Counted from the stretch's first letter, positions 16,029-23,771 are shown. The stretch: 26,505 bases of DNA from DSOS01 sp035286585 (GCA_035286585.1 DATEDC010000020.1:1-26505), one strand, 5' to 3'. Numbers and translations: made by a program. Notes: generated by a model from the sequence alone, not told the origin.

Positions 16029-16361
16029 TCAATCTAAAATCGCATTAAAAAGATCCTCAAGCTGATGAACTTGCTTATCTTCACCTTGAAACACGCAGAT
16101 CTTATTCTCTCTTAAGCTCAAACCTACGATGCGGATACCGGCTTTTTCGCGCATCACACACAGCACGGGTGACGACAGGTCTGGCTCTGGATCATCCAGA
16201 TTAAGAATAATTACATCTGGATTGAACGTCTGAATACACTTGACCGCGTCGCTGGGTTCCGTATCCTGACCGACAATTTCCAGTTCAGCCTCTTGCGAGA
16301 GAAGGGTTTCGATTCCCTGGTGGAACAATGATCGCCGAGAGAGGATAAAAACACGCTTCAT
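16029..16361 (-). CDS. Receiver-like protein lacking the phosphorylation site
   Basis: A 110-residue protein with the outline of a response-regulator receiver domain. It shows the first beta strand and following helix (VFILSRRSLFHQGIETLL), an EIVGQ strand and an NPDVIILNLDDPEPD segment. The acidic pair that should follow strand 1 is replaced by SRR (8-10), and the phosphoacceptor Asp is Asn54. Asp56-Asp57 lie two positions on and cannot occupy the same site without a shift. The protein ends where a receiver ends, with no output domain. It cannot work as an ordinary phospho-switch. It sits in the redox gene block, 8 bp before the lipoprotein gene, and may be a structural adaptor or phosphorylation-independent regulator. 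Confidence 0.7.
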   Translation of the reverse strand: MKRVFILSRRSLFHQGIETLLSQEAELEIVGQDTEPSDAVKCIQTFNPDVIILNLDDPEPDLSSPVLCVMREKAGIRIVGLSLRENKICVFQGEDKQVHQLEDLFNAILD

Positions 16362-16456
16362 AACCTGGCACCTCTTTCATCAGCATCTGTAAATGGCAGT
16401 ACCTGCATTGCAGGGCAATGTATTGCCAGCCAAGTGCAGCCTTGATCTATTTAGAG

Positions 16457-16492
16457 CAGCCCCGAAAACAGGACAAATACATTCAGGGGCTG
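16457..16492. repeat. Inverted repeat after the NuoG-NapH-NapG fusion
   Basis: CAGCCCC (16457-16463) and GGGGCTG (16486-16492) form a 7-bp inverted repeat with a 22-nt loop in the 147-bp gap between the fusion gene and the receiver-like gene. No T-run follows on the minus strand. It may slow transcription or protect the upstream mRNA. Confidence 0.3.
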
Positions 16493-16508
16493 AGTTGATG
16501 CTGCCCGA

Positions 16509-18518
16509 TTAACTTGCAGGTCGGGTAGTAAGCCGGTCTTCAGGAACGGCGTCTACCGGGTAGATAACGATGGCGCGGTCTTCCTGCGCAGGACACACTG
16601 CGACGCACAAACCGCATCCGACACAGCCTTCCGGTTTAACTTTCGGGAAGACTCCCCGCAACCCTTCGACTTCTACCTCATCGAAACATTTATAAGGACA
16701 ATACTCCAGACAATCCATGCAGCGCACGCAGGTTTCAAAGTTCACCTGGGCGATGCCAATAACCGCCTGGCGTTTCTCCTCCAGGGATAGTGGTGGGATA
16801 GCACCGCTGGGGCAGATCTGGCCACACAGGTTGCAATCATAGTCACAAGCGCCACCCACGAATGGATCCATGATTGGCGTCCACAAAGAGTCCCAACCGG
16901 CTTCAAATGCCGCGGGCAAGAGCGCCTGGTTCGGGCAGCCCTGAATACATTGATCGCAGCGGATGCACTTGACCAGAAAATTGTCCCCTTGGGCTCCCGG
17001 CGGTCTCAGCACCGTTTTCCTGGCTTCCTTGACATCCCCTACGTTCAAGGCAAGCAAACCCACCGCCAGCGCACCGGTGCCCAGCGTAGCGAGCGCTTCA
17101 CGCCGACCAGGATCAAATTCGTAGTTCCAACCCAGCATTTCGCCACCCTCGAAGGTAATCGCCGTTTTCGGACAGGGCGGCGCACAATCCATGCACATAA
17201 TGCACTCTGCTGGATCGCTGGTGAAATCTTTATCGGCACTGATGGCTCCCATCGTGCACAGTGCTGCGCAGTCGCCGCATTGCACGCAGCTCATCTGGTC
17301 TACTCGCCGCTTCACCCACGAGAACTTCGAGCCCAAGCCTACCAGAGCTCCCAATGGGCACAGGTAGCGGCACCAGAAACGTTTTTCGACGAAATTCAGC
17401 GCTAAGACCAGCACGAATGGTGTGGCAATCAGCCACCAGTTTATCCCGGGCAAGCTAAATGTTTCTTTGTCTTCCAGTTGTACATATTCGATGGCGGGTT
17501 TAAATATAGCCGTAATGCCTCGAACCAGGATGGTGATCGGTTCAAAGTACATGAAGGCCAGGCTGCCGAAGATTGTCATCAGCATGATAGTGAACAGGAT
17601 GACATACTTCCACTGGCGCAGCCCCTGCCAACGCAGCTTGCGCCCCTTGTGCCCGAACAGCTCCAGGATCGCCCCGAGCGGGCAGAACCAACCGCACCAG
17701 ACACGTCCAAAAGCCAACGTAATCCCAATGGTCAGCAGTACCGGCCAATAGCTAAGGATCAGCTCGCGGGCACCGATCATTGAGGCCAATGCCTGCAACG
17801 GGTTCAAGCGCGAGAAGATGCTTAGTAATGGGCGCTCCATCCAGCGCATTAGCGTGCTGGCCATCAAACCCAGGAAGACCAACAATGTAGCGTACTGAAA
17901 AACCTGGCGGGCTCGTTTCCAGCGATTGGCTTTCGCTTTGAAGAGCCTCCCAATCATCGGCGCTTCTAGATGGGTGATGGCGCCAGTCGGGCAGTATGGT
18001 ATGCACTTGCCGCATTCGTCGCACACCTGACTGTGGGTGCCAAAGGCGCTTGTCACCCGGCGCTCCCCACCACGCCCAACGATCCCTATTACATGTTCTT
18101 TAGCAAGCTCGTCACAAGCGCGCACACATAAACCGCACAGGATACAATCTTCATCATGCTTATCTGCGGGAAAGACTGGCTTCTCGACGCCGAGCGAAGC
18201 CGCTAACCGTTGCAATGCCGGCACCTCAGGACAGCGCGAAAGGATAAAATTCGCCATCGTTTGACGCGTCCGTACGACGGTAAGCGTATCCGTCCGGACC
18301 ATCATCCCCTCTTCAACCGGGTAGTTGCACGCTGTGGTGACAGTAGAACTGCCGTTGAGGCTGATCTCCACCAGGCATAGTCGGCAAGCTCCGTATGGGG
18401 AAAGGTCCGGATGATTGCAGAGAGTGGGAATATACACACCGTTCTGCTGGGCTGCTTCCAGGACCGTAGTGCCCTCAACGACCTGGATTTTTTGGTCATT
18501 GATCGTCAAATTCAGCAT
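16509..18518 (-). CDS. NuoG-like / NapH-like / NapG-like fusion polyferredoxin
   Basis: A 669-residue membrane iron-sulfur protein with three modules. Residues 1-180 match the NuoG/HydA N-terminus: a [2Fe-2S] site (Cys34, 45, 48, 64) and two [4Fe-4S] motifs (Cys125/128/131/135 and 166/169/172/176); the His-Cys cluster usual between them is absent. Residues about 205-400 are NapH-like, with membrane helices and paired motifs CGWFCP (275-280) and CRYLCP (383-388), followed by two [4Fe-4S] motifs (411-421, 439-449). Residues 472-491 are a hydrophobic segment preceded by Arg-Arg (GRREALATLG), like the Tat-type start of NapG. Four more [4Fe-4S] motifs follow (518-528, 558-569, 597-607, 632-642). 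In total one [2Fe-2S] and up to eight [4Fe-4S] clusters. It starts 12 bp after nuoF. I infer it carries electrons between NADH and the outside of the membrane. Confidence 0.88.
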   Translation of the reverse strand: MLNLTINDQKIQVVEGTTVLEAAQQNGVYIPTLCNHPDLSPYGACRLCLVEISLNGSSTVTTACNYPVEEGMMVRTDTLTVVRTRQTMANFILSRCPEVPALQRLAASLGVEKPVFPADKHDEDCILCGLCVRACDELAKEHVIGIVGRGGERRVTSAFGTHSQVCDECGKCIPYCPTGAITHLEAPMIGRLFKAKANRWKRARQVFQYATLLVFLGLMASTLMRWMERPLLSIFSRLNPLQALASMIGARELILSYWPVLLTIGITLAFGRVWCGWFCPLGAILELFGHKGRKLRWQGLRQWKYVILFTIMLMTIFGSLAFMYFEPITILVRGITAIFKPAIEYVQLEDKETFSLPGINWWLIATPFVLVLALNFVEKRFWCRYLCPLGALVGLGSKFSWVKRRVDQMSCVQCGDCAALCTMGAISADKDFTSDPAECIMCMDCAPPCPKTAITFEGGEMLGWNYEFDPGRREALATLGTGALAVGLLALNVGDVKEARKTVLRPPGAQGDNFLVKCIRCDQCIQGCPNQALLPAAFEAGWDSLWTPIMDPFVGGACDYDCNLCGQICPSGAIPPLSLEEKRQAVIGIAQVNFETCVRCMDCLEYCPYKCFDEVEVEGLRGVFPKVKPEGCVGCGLCVAVCPAQEDRAIVIYPVDAVPEDRLTTRPAS

Positions 18519-18530
18519 GGCATGAACTCC

Positions 18531-20243
18531 CTAATTCTCCTTGACGGCATCCAAGGAAACCAGATCCTTGCAGACACCTGCCGGGCAATGCTTATCTCGG
18601 ATGTGCGCTTCGTATTGCTCGCGGAAATAGCGGATGGTGGAAAGCACCGGATTGGGGGCAGTTTGTCCCAGACCGCATAAGGAGCCGATTTTGACCGCCT
18701 GGCCAAGTTCTTCTAGCAGTTCGATATCTCCTTCCTGTCCAAATCCCCGCGTGATGTAATCCAGGATTTCATACATCCGGCGCACACCTTCGCGACAGGC
18801 TGAACACTTGCCACAGGACTCGAACTTTGAAAAGTCCAGGAAGTAGCGGGCCATTTCAACCATGCAGATACTTTCATCCATGATGATCATTCCCCCCGAG
18901 CCCATTATCGAGCCAGCCTCGCGCAGGCTGTCGTAATCCACCGGCAGATGCCAGAGGCTCTCCGGGATACAGCCGCCTGAAGGCCCGCCCGTCTGAGCGG
19001 CAATAAGCTTTTTCCCGTTAGGGGCTCCGCCTCCGATGCGCTCTATCAGGTGACGCAGCGTGACCCCCATGGGAATTTCGACCAATCCGGGTTGCTTAAC
19101 CTTACCCACCAGGGAGAAGATCGTTGTACCCTTACTCTTTTCGGTGCCGATTTGGGTGAACCAGTCCGCACCGTTGTTGATGATGGGGGGGATCCAGGCC
19201 CAGGTTTTTACATTGTTAATCGTCGTTGGTTTTCCCCACAACCCCTTAGTAACTGGATAGGGTGGTCGAGCCTGTGGCTCACCAATGCGCCCTTCAATGG
19301 AAGCTATCAACGCCGTCTCTTCCCCACATACATAGGCTCCAGCGCCCAACTGGATCTCGATGTCAAAGTTGAAACCAGAACCCAAAATATTCTCCCCCAG
19401 CAAGTTGTTTTCCCTGGCTTGAAGGATGGCCTGGCGGATTATTTTTACCACCAGCGGATACTCATGGCGGATATAGATGAAACCCTCATTAGCCCCAATG
19501 GCATAAGCGCCGATGATCATCCCCTCCAGGAGGCTGTGCGGGTTGCTCTCAATGACACCGCGATCTTGGAAGCAGCCCGGGTTGCCCTCGTCAGCGTTGC
19601 AAATGATATATTTTGGGTCTCCAGGAGCTGTGCGACAAAGCTCCCATTTGACGCCGGTGGGAAAACCGCCTCCACCGCGACCACGTAAACCGGAACGCTT
19701 GATTTCAGCGATAATCTGCTCTGGCGTCATCTCGGTTAGAGCTTTCTCCAGCGCCCTGAATCCCCCCACGGCAATATAGTCCTCGATTTTATATGGATCG
19801 ATCAGGCCACTGTCCTTCAACAGGATGCGCGTCTGCTCTTTATAAAAGGGCACATCCGTGATGTGGATGATCTTTTCCCCTGTCAGTGGGTCTTCATAAA
19901 GTAGATGCTCGATGATCTCACCGTTTTTGACCGTTTGGGAGATAATCTCGCTGCAATACTCGGGTTTCACTTTTGTATAGAAGATCCCTTGTGGATAAAT
20001 CGTCACCAACGGTCCTTGGTCGCAAAGCCCTGGGCAGCCAGTTGTTTTCATTTCTACACTGGCATGCATTCCTTGCTGCTCCAATGCCTGCTCGAGTGCA
20101 GCACCGACTTCTCCGGAGGCCAGAGCCAGGCAAACCGTGCCTCCGCAGACCGTGATGCGTGGACGGGAGGCGTCTCGAGCGGCTAAGAGCTTCTCGCGCC
20201 ATCTCTCCACATCTGATTCCGCGATCGTATTTCCTTCAGCCAT
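18531..20243 (-). CDS. nuoF: NuoF/HydB-type NADH-binding flavoprotein subunit
   Basis: A 570-residue flavoprotein that binds NADH and FMN. Residues 28-110 form an extra thioredoxin-like [2Fe-2S] domain (Cys33, 38, 70, 74), as in HydB/HndC-type subunits. The FMN/NADH domain follows, with the glycine-rich GLRGRGGGGFPTG (185-197) and NADEGNPGCFQDR; then an SLBB segment and the [4Fe-4S] motif (ESCGKCSACREG, Cys477/480/483 plus Cys523). The C-terminus ends at HIRDKHCPAGVC and a few residues more. The two-cluster ferredoxin domain that usually follows in HydB-type proteins is missing. His547, Cys553 and Cys558 match the motif that binds zinc in those enzymes. It starts 5 bp after nuoE and ends 12 bp before the NuoG-like fusion. 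Confidence 0.95.
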   Translation of the reverse strand: MAEGNTIAESDVERWREKLLAARDASRPRITVCGGTVCLALASGEVGAALEQALEQQGMHASVEMKTTGCPGLCDQGPLVTIYPQGIFYTKVKPEYCSEIISQTVKNGEIIEHLLYEDPLTGEKIIHITDVPFYKEQTRILLKDSGLIDPYKIEDYIAVGGFRALEKALTEMTPEQIIAEIKRSGLRGRGGGGFPTGVKWELCRTAPGDPKYIICNADEGNPGCFQDRGVIESNPHSLLEGMIIGAYAIGANEGFIYIRHEYPLVVKIIRQAILQARENNLLGENILGSGFNFDIEIQLGAGAYVCGEETALIASIEGRIGEPQARPPYPVTKGLWGKPTTINNVKTWAWIPPIINNGADWFTQIGTEKSKGTTIFSLVGKVKQPGLVEIPMGVTLRHLIERIGGGAPNGKKLIAAQTGGPSGGCIPESLWHLPVDYDSLREAGSIMGSGGMIIMDESICMVEMARYFLDFSKFESCGKCSACREGVRRMYEILDYITRGFGQEGDIELLEELGQAVKIGSLCGLGQTAPNPVLSTIRYFREQYEAHIRDKHCPAGVCKDLVSLDAVKEN

Positions 20244-20248
20244 GGGCG

Positions 20249-20719
20249 CTAATCTCCATTACTTACATACTTATCGAGGATGCTCTCAACTTCGTTTGGG
20301 GTCACATTGACGTAGAAATGATCGTCTATGACGATCACCCTACCCAGGGCGCAACAGCCCAGGCAATTCACGACATCCAGGGTAAACTGCTTATCCTTGG
20401 TAGTTCTACTTGGAGCAATCTTCAACAAATCACCCATCCGTTCGATCAACGCTTCACTACCGCGCACGTGACAAGCAGTCCCACGGCAGACTGAAACCAG
20501 ATGCTTGCCGGGCGGCTCCAGTTTAAACACCTTGTAAAACTCCGCCACCTGGTAAACCTGAAGGATAGGGATATTCATGCGTTCTGCAACATGCCTGATA
20601 GCGTCCTGAGGCAGGTATTGGAATTCATCCTGGATAGCCAACAGGTTAGTGATCAGCCAACGGTGTTCCAGACTGTGTTTGTCGATGATCGCATCAACCT
20701 TGCTGATATCAATCTCCAT
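20249..20719 (-). CDS. nuoE: NuoE-type [2Fe-2S] subunit of an NADH oxidoreductase
   Basis: A 156-residue protein of the NuoE/HydC family. An N-terminal helical bundle (residues 1-70, VAEFYKVF) precedes a thioredoxin-like domain with the C-x4-C and C-x3-C ligands of a [2Fe-2S] cluster (Cys78, Cys83, Cys119, Cys123). Length is standard. NuoE pairs with NuoF to oxidise or reduce NAD. Only E, F and a modified G are present here; no NuoA-D or H-N genes lie nearby, so this is not a complete complex I operon. The gene is 5 bp before nuoF. Confidence 0.95.
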   Translation of the reverse strand: MEIDISKVDAIIDKHSLEHRWLITNLLAIQDEFQYLPQDAIRHVAERMNIPILQVYQVAEFYKVFKLEPPGKHLVSVCRGTACHVRGSEALIERMGDLLKIAPSRTTKDKQFTLDVVNCLGCCALGRVIVIDDHFYVNVTPNEVESILDKYVSNGD

Positions 20720-20759
20720 GGGTTCGTACCCCTTTCTGTGAAGTAAAAGGATATCCTGG

Positions 20760-20772
20760 ACCCCATTGGGGT
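20760..20772. repeat. Small hairpin right after the RdhA-like stop codon
   Basis: ACCCC-ATT-GGGGT forms a 5-bp stem with a 3-nt loop beginning one base after the RdhA-like stop codon on the minus strand. No T-run follows. It could be an mRNA-end stabiliser or a weak attenuator before nuoE. Confidence 0.25.
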
Positions 20773-20773
20773 T

Positions 20774-22189
20774 TCAAAGTTCGAGCCAATCGCGTTGCGA
20801 ACGCAGAGCCCATGGACAGGCTGCTACACAATTCGAGCAGTCCACCCCGTTTTCTTGCCAGAACAAATAACAGCGGCTCACATTCACCGGCCATCTCAAG
20901 AGTCCCGCCCGGTTCGATATGGAGGTCTGTTCAGTGGTGCGATCCTCCCAGCGAATGGCATCCACCGGACAGGCCGCGGCGCAGGCGTGGCAGGTCTCAC
21001 AAAAAATTTGCAAGCCGAAGTCAATGGGTTGGTCAGGTATCAGGGGTAAATCGGTAAATACCTTACAGAGGCGCTGCCTTGGGCCGAATTCCGGGCTAAG
21101 CATCAAGCCATTTCGCCCCAATTCCCCGAGACCAGCGTCGATAGCCAGGGGGATGCTCTGAGCGCTATCATTACCGCATGGAATAGCCGGATAGCCTAAA
21201 GAACGGATATACTTGGCAAGCGAGGAAGAGAGTATGGCCATTTTTGAGTATGCTAGGGCGGTGGCAGCGCTGGCTTCCGGTCCGGGTGAGGCTTTGATCC
21301 CCTGCCAGTCCATTTCGATACCCATAACGATAGCGTATTTATAGGGAATCTCTAACTTCCCATATTCCCCGCTGACGTTCTCGAAATAGTGCGAATACAC
21401 CCAGCGCTTGTCAACCTTGCTGATGCCCACCAGGTCGGCGCCGTAGAAGCGGGCCAGGTCTTTGAGGCGCGTTGTCATCCATGCCGGATCGGGAATGGGG
21501 AATCGTTCAGGACTTACCGGGTCATCCCAGTCGTAAAGCCCCCCAGCGCCATGGACGTGTCCAAAGTAGCCATAATAATCCGGATGAAGGGTCCCGGCGG
21601 TTGCATCCACGTAGATCGCGCCCGCGGTCATAGCCCTGCCTTCCTTGCGATCCCACTCGTCCACAGGCGCTTTGGCGCGATATTCTTGTACCAATGCCTG
21701 GTATTCCGTATCCCATGCGGTGCGCGAAAACACGGTGTTCTTTTCATCGAAGCGATCCACTCCGACTACATACTTGCTGTATGTCGGTTGGGCGACACTT
21801 TTTGTTTCCGGCAAACGCCAGGCGTGTTCAGCGGCAGCATGCTTTTTCAGATCTTCAATGGTGCGAAATCGCTGCCCACAGCCATGGCAATACCATTCGA
21901 TTTGTTTGCGGGCTTTCACCTCGCTTGCCGCCTCGGCAGTTGTGACCGCTGGCACTGCTTGACTACCGCCATCAGGCGTCACCGTTACGTACTCAACCCC
22001 GTAAAGAGTTTCCAAAGGGTCAACGGGTTTTATCTCGGTTGGCTGCAAACCACAGGCAGCCAGTAATTCGACTGCTCCAAAGGTGAACCCAAGCAGTGTC
22101 GCTGAGCGTAAAAAATCTCTGCGGCTGATTTGGCCAGAGTTGTGCCTGCGCTCAAGCTCAGTCAATCTACGCTTCAGTTTCTCTTCCAA
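20774..22189 (-). CDS. Reductive-dehalogenase-like double [4Fe-4S] protein, Tat-exported
   Basis: A 471-residue protein related to RdhA/QueG-type corrinoid iron-sulfur enzymes. The N-terminus has a Tat signal (SRRDFLRS, Arg23-Arg24) whose hydrophobic stretch ends LLAACG, a good lipobox (Cys46), so it may be a Tat lipoprotein. Residues 101-122 have exact C2H2 zinc-finger spacing (Cys101, Cys104, His117, His122). The RdhA-like core runs from about 235 to 395 (LKDLARFYGADLVGISKVD, GYPAIPCGNDSAQSIPLA, GLGELGRNGLMLSPEFG). Two ferredoxin motifs follow: Cys397/400/403/407 and Cys440/451/454/458. The protein stops about 13 residues after the last Cys, shorter than typical RdhA. It starts with TTG, AGGAG 9-10 nt upstream. 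No RdhB is present. The substrate may not be an organohalide. Confidence 0.85.
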   Translation of the reverse strand: MEEKLKRRLTELERRHNSGQISRRDFLRSATLLGFTFGAVELLAACGLQPTEIKPVDPLETLYGVEYVTVTPDGGSQAVPAVTTAEAASEVKARKQIEWYCHGCGQRFRTIEDLKKHAAAEHAWRLPETKSVAQPTYSKYVVGVDRFDEKNTVFSRTAWDTEYQALVQEYRAKAPVDEWDRKEGRAMTAGAIYVDATAGTLHPDYYGYFGHVHGAGGLYDWDDPVSPERFPIPDPAWMTTRLKDLARFYGADLVGISKVDKRWVYSHYFENVSGEYGKLEIPYKYAIVMGIEMDWQGIKASPGPEASAATALAYSKMAILSSSLAKYIRSLGYPAIPCGNDSAQSIPLAIDAGLGELGRNGLMLSPEFGPRQRLCKVFTDLPLIPDQPIDFGLQIFCETCHACAAACPVDAIRWEDRTTEQTSISNRAGLLRWPVNVSRCYLFWQENGVDCSNCVAACPWALRSQRDWLEL

Positions 22190-22197
22190 TGCCCTAA

Positions 22198-22335
22198 TTA
22201 CTCCTTGGGATAGCTAGATGCCAGGTAATCGACTACCAGCTCCCTCTGTTCTTCCGAAAGCTGGGCTCCGGTAAGTACCATGCGGTCAACGATCAGCTGC
22301 CAACCTTGGCGATCAAAGGCTGCGTTTCTACTCAC
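22198..22335 (-). CDS. 45-residue protein like the tail of a cytochrome c domain
   Basis: A GTG-initiated frame overlapping the end of the membrane-protein gene by 8 nt (GTGAGTAG) and ending 8 bp before the RdhA-like start. It encodes VSRNAAFDRQGWQLIVDRMV followed by LTGAQLSEEQRELVVDYLAS. This closely resembles the C-terminal half of small cytochrome c domains, where a CxxCH heme site normally precedes the DRQGW-type helix. No CxxCH exists here; upstream, the same frame reads CCTHGCESV inside the membrane-protein gene. Either a heme-less helical peptide survives or the gene lost its 5' part. The tight overlap and spacing favour translation. Confidence 0.5.
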   Translation of the reverse strand: MSRNAAFDRQGWQLIVDRMVLTGAQLSEEQRELVVDYLASSYPKE

Positions 22336-22852
22336 CGACTCGCACCCATGAGTGCAGCAAGCCGGCAAGGATTGCCAGAACCCCTCCTGCCACGATCAAA
22401 TATGTGCCCAGTTCAAGTTGGGTTGAGACCTCGATTTGGGCAAATCCTTCGTATACTGCCCGGCCCTGCCCTTGGATGGGAATATCGAACCGGGCTGCCA
22501 CTCTCGCTACACGCGCCAGCAGGCGCCAGGCGCTCACCAGCGTCAATGCCCCTGCTGCTATCAGGATTACACTACTACTTCTGCCTCTCAAGAGGCTACC
22601 GCTCAAGATGAACAGTAAACAGGTGGCTAAAACCACGGTCAATAAAGTCATCTGCGAGCTGCGCTTGTAGCCGATCATTTCGCTGCCGGCTCCATCGATC
22701 AGGTATGGGTAGACATCTGTTTTCTTTGTTTCCTGCAGAGTGAAACTCCACCAGGGTTGGAACATGGCCGCAATGATTAAGGCGACGGTTATCAGCCCCA
22801 AGATGTTGGCGCCGAAACGCCTGCTCTTCATCGCAGATCCTTTGTGAGCCAT
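22328..22852 (-). CDS. Four-helix membrane protein in the redox gene block
   Basis: A 174-residue protein with four predicted membrane helices (about 16-34, 67-86, 93-112 and 149-168) and an extracytoplasmic loop after helix 1 (WWSFTLQETKKTDVYPYLID). It has no CxxCH, Fe-S or clear quinone-site motif. The start is the ATG at 22852, 4 bp after the ThiF-like stop; a second ATG is seven codons in. Position immediately before the RdhA-like gene suggests an anchor role like RdhB. However, RdhB proteins are about 90 residues with three helices, and I see no shared motif. The family is not recognised. Confidence 0.7.
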   Translation of the reverse strand: MAHKGSAMKSRRFGANILGLITVALIIAAMFQPWWSFTLQETKKTDVYPYLIDGAGSEMIGYKRSSQMTLLTVVLATCLLFILSGSLLRGRSSSVILIAAGALTLVSAWRLLARVARVAARFDIPIQGQGRAVYEGFAQIEVSTQLELGTYLIVAGGVLAILAGLLHSWVRVGE

Positions 22853-22856
22853 TTCA

Positions 22857-23771
22857 TCAACTGATCACACGGGTGAACAATTTCACCAACCATGGGCGTT
22901 TTGCCAGAAGGGGCAACAGCGCCTGTCCTCGCGGCCGCCGGCAGATACGCGACAACAGCCGCCGACCAAGACCAAACTTTGCGATGCGCGCGCTGGTTGG
23001 CGTGATATGCCAGTAGCGTGGTGCCGCCACTGGCTTCCACTTTCCAGAAACCACTTTGACGATCTCCATAGCTGCCAGCGCCCCCGTGATCCAGACCATG
23101 GCGCATAGCTGTGCATGAGGTCGCTTACTCTCAGTCCAATCCTCGAACCATTCCTGCGTCCAGGCGCCCTCAGTGCGATAGTACTGCAGGATGCGCCGGT
23201 GATCCGGATTCTCCATAAAAGCCTTCAACTCAGTGTAAGGGAACCTGTATGGCTGTACAAGGCACTCAGAGGCGTATGGACCATCGGGGAGAAAGACGCT
23301 GACGCGTGCCAGGGCCCCCACCGGATAGGCCATCACCGCCGGCACACCCAAATCCTTGGCCGTGTCCAGGAATACGATACTGAGCGCCCAATTATCGGCG
23401 GCAGGTATGACCACGTCTCCCTGCTTAATTACCTCGCCGATCTCCTCGGGTTTCAGCGGGCATTCGTGCACGGTGATATCGATCTCAGGATTGATTTTGA
23501 GCAGCGTCTCTCGGGTGCATACGGCCTTGTTGACCCCCAGGGTGTTGGTGAAGCAGGTGATCTGCCGGTTTATGTTGTTCGGCTCGTACGTGTCATACTC
23601 GTAGAGCACGAAGTGCTCGAGGCCGCTCCTGGCCAGCGCGCTGGTAACCACTCCACCGATACCGCCGCAACCGATGACTACCACTCTGCCGGCTCGGATG
23701 CGCGCCTGCTCTTCGGGAGTAAAGACTCCGAAGTTCCGCTCGAAGAAATGTTCGTACATATCTCCAACCAC
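22857..23771 (-). CDS. ThiF/MoeB/HesA-family adenylating (E1-like) enzyme
   Basis: A 304-residue protein with the nucleotide-binding fold of E1-like enzymes: GCGGIGG at 34-40, Asp60, the N-I-N-R-Q signature (66-70), Lys82 and AADNW (125-129). Relatives adenylate the C-terminal Gly of MoaD or ThiS. The CxxC pairs that bind zinc in MoeB/ThiF are absent, and the C-terminal third (SARIAKFGLGRRLLSR onward) is unusual. Start: GTG at 23771 or ATG at 23759. It lies between the AOR gene and the membrane protein. ThiF-like genes near AOR genes suggest a part in tungstopterin or active-site maturation, but no MoaD-like partner is visible here. Confidence 0.85.
   Translation of the reverse strand: MVGDMYEHFFERNFGVFTPEEQARIRAGRVVVIGCGGIGGVVTSALARSGLEHFVLYEYDTYEPNNINRQITCFTNTLGVNKAVCTRETLLKINPEIDITVHECPLKPEEIGEVIKQGDVVIPAADNWALSIVFLDTAKDLGVPAVMAYPVGALARVSVFLPDGPYASECLVQPYRFPYTELKAFMENPDHRRILQYYRTEGAWTQEWFEDWTESKRPHAQLCAMVWITGALAAMEIVKVVSGKWKPVAAPRYWHITPTSARIAKFGLGRRLLSRICRRPRGQALLPLLAKRPWLVKLFTRVIS

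Noticed and set aside
19050..19688. A 212-codon plus-strand frame opposite nuoF
   Set aside because: Antisense shadow of the FMN/NADH domain; no independent support.
16509..20719. Part of a respiratory complex I (nuo) operon
   Set aside because: Only E, F and a G-like N-terminus occur; the G-like part is fused to NapH/NapG modules and no proton-pumping subunits are adjacent.
21389..22066. A 225-codon plus-strand frame opposite the RdhA-like gene
   Set aside because: It lies antisense to a gene with clear Fe-S and Tat motifs and reads as an unpatterned, shadow-type protein.
22328..22852. RdhB membrane anchor for the RdhA-like protein
   Set aside because: The protein is twice the usual RdhB length with four helices and no motif I can match; position alone is not enough.
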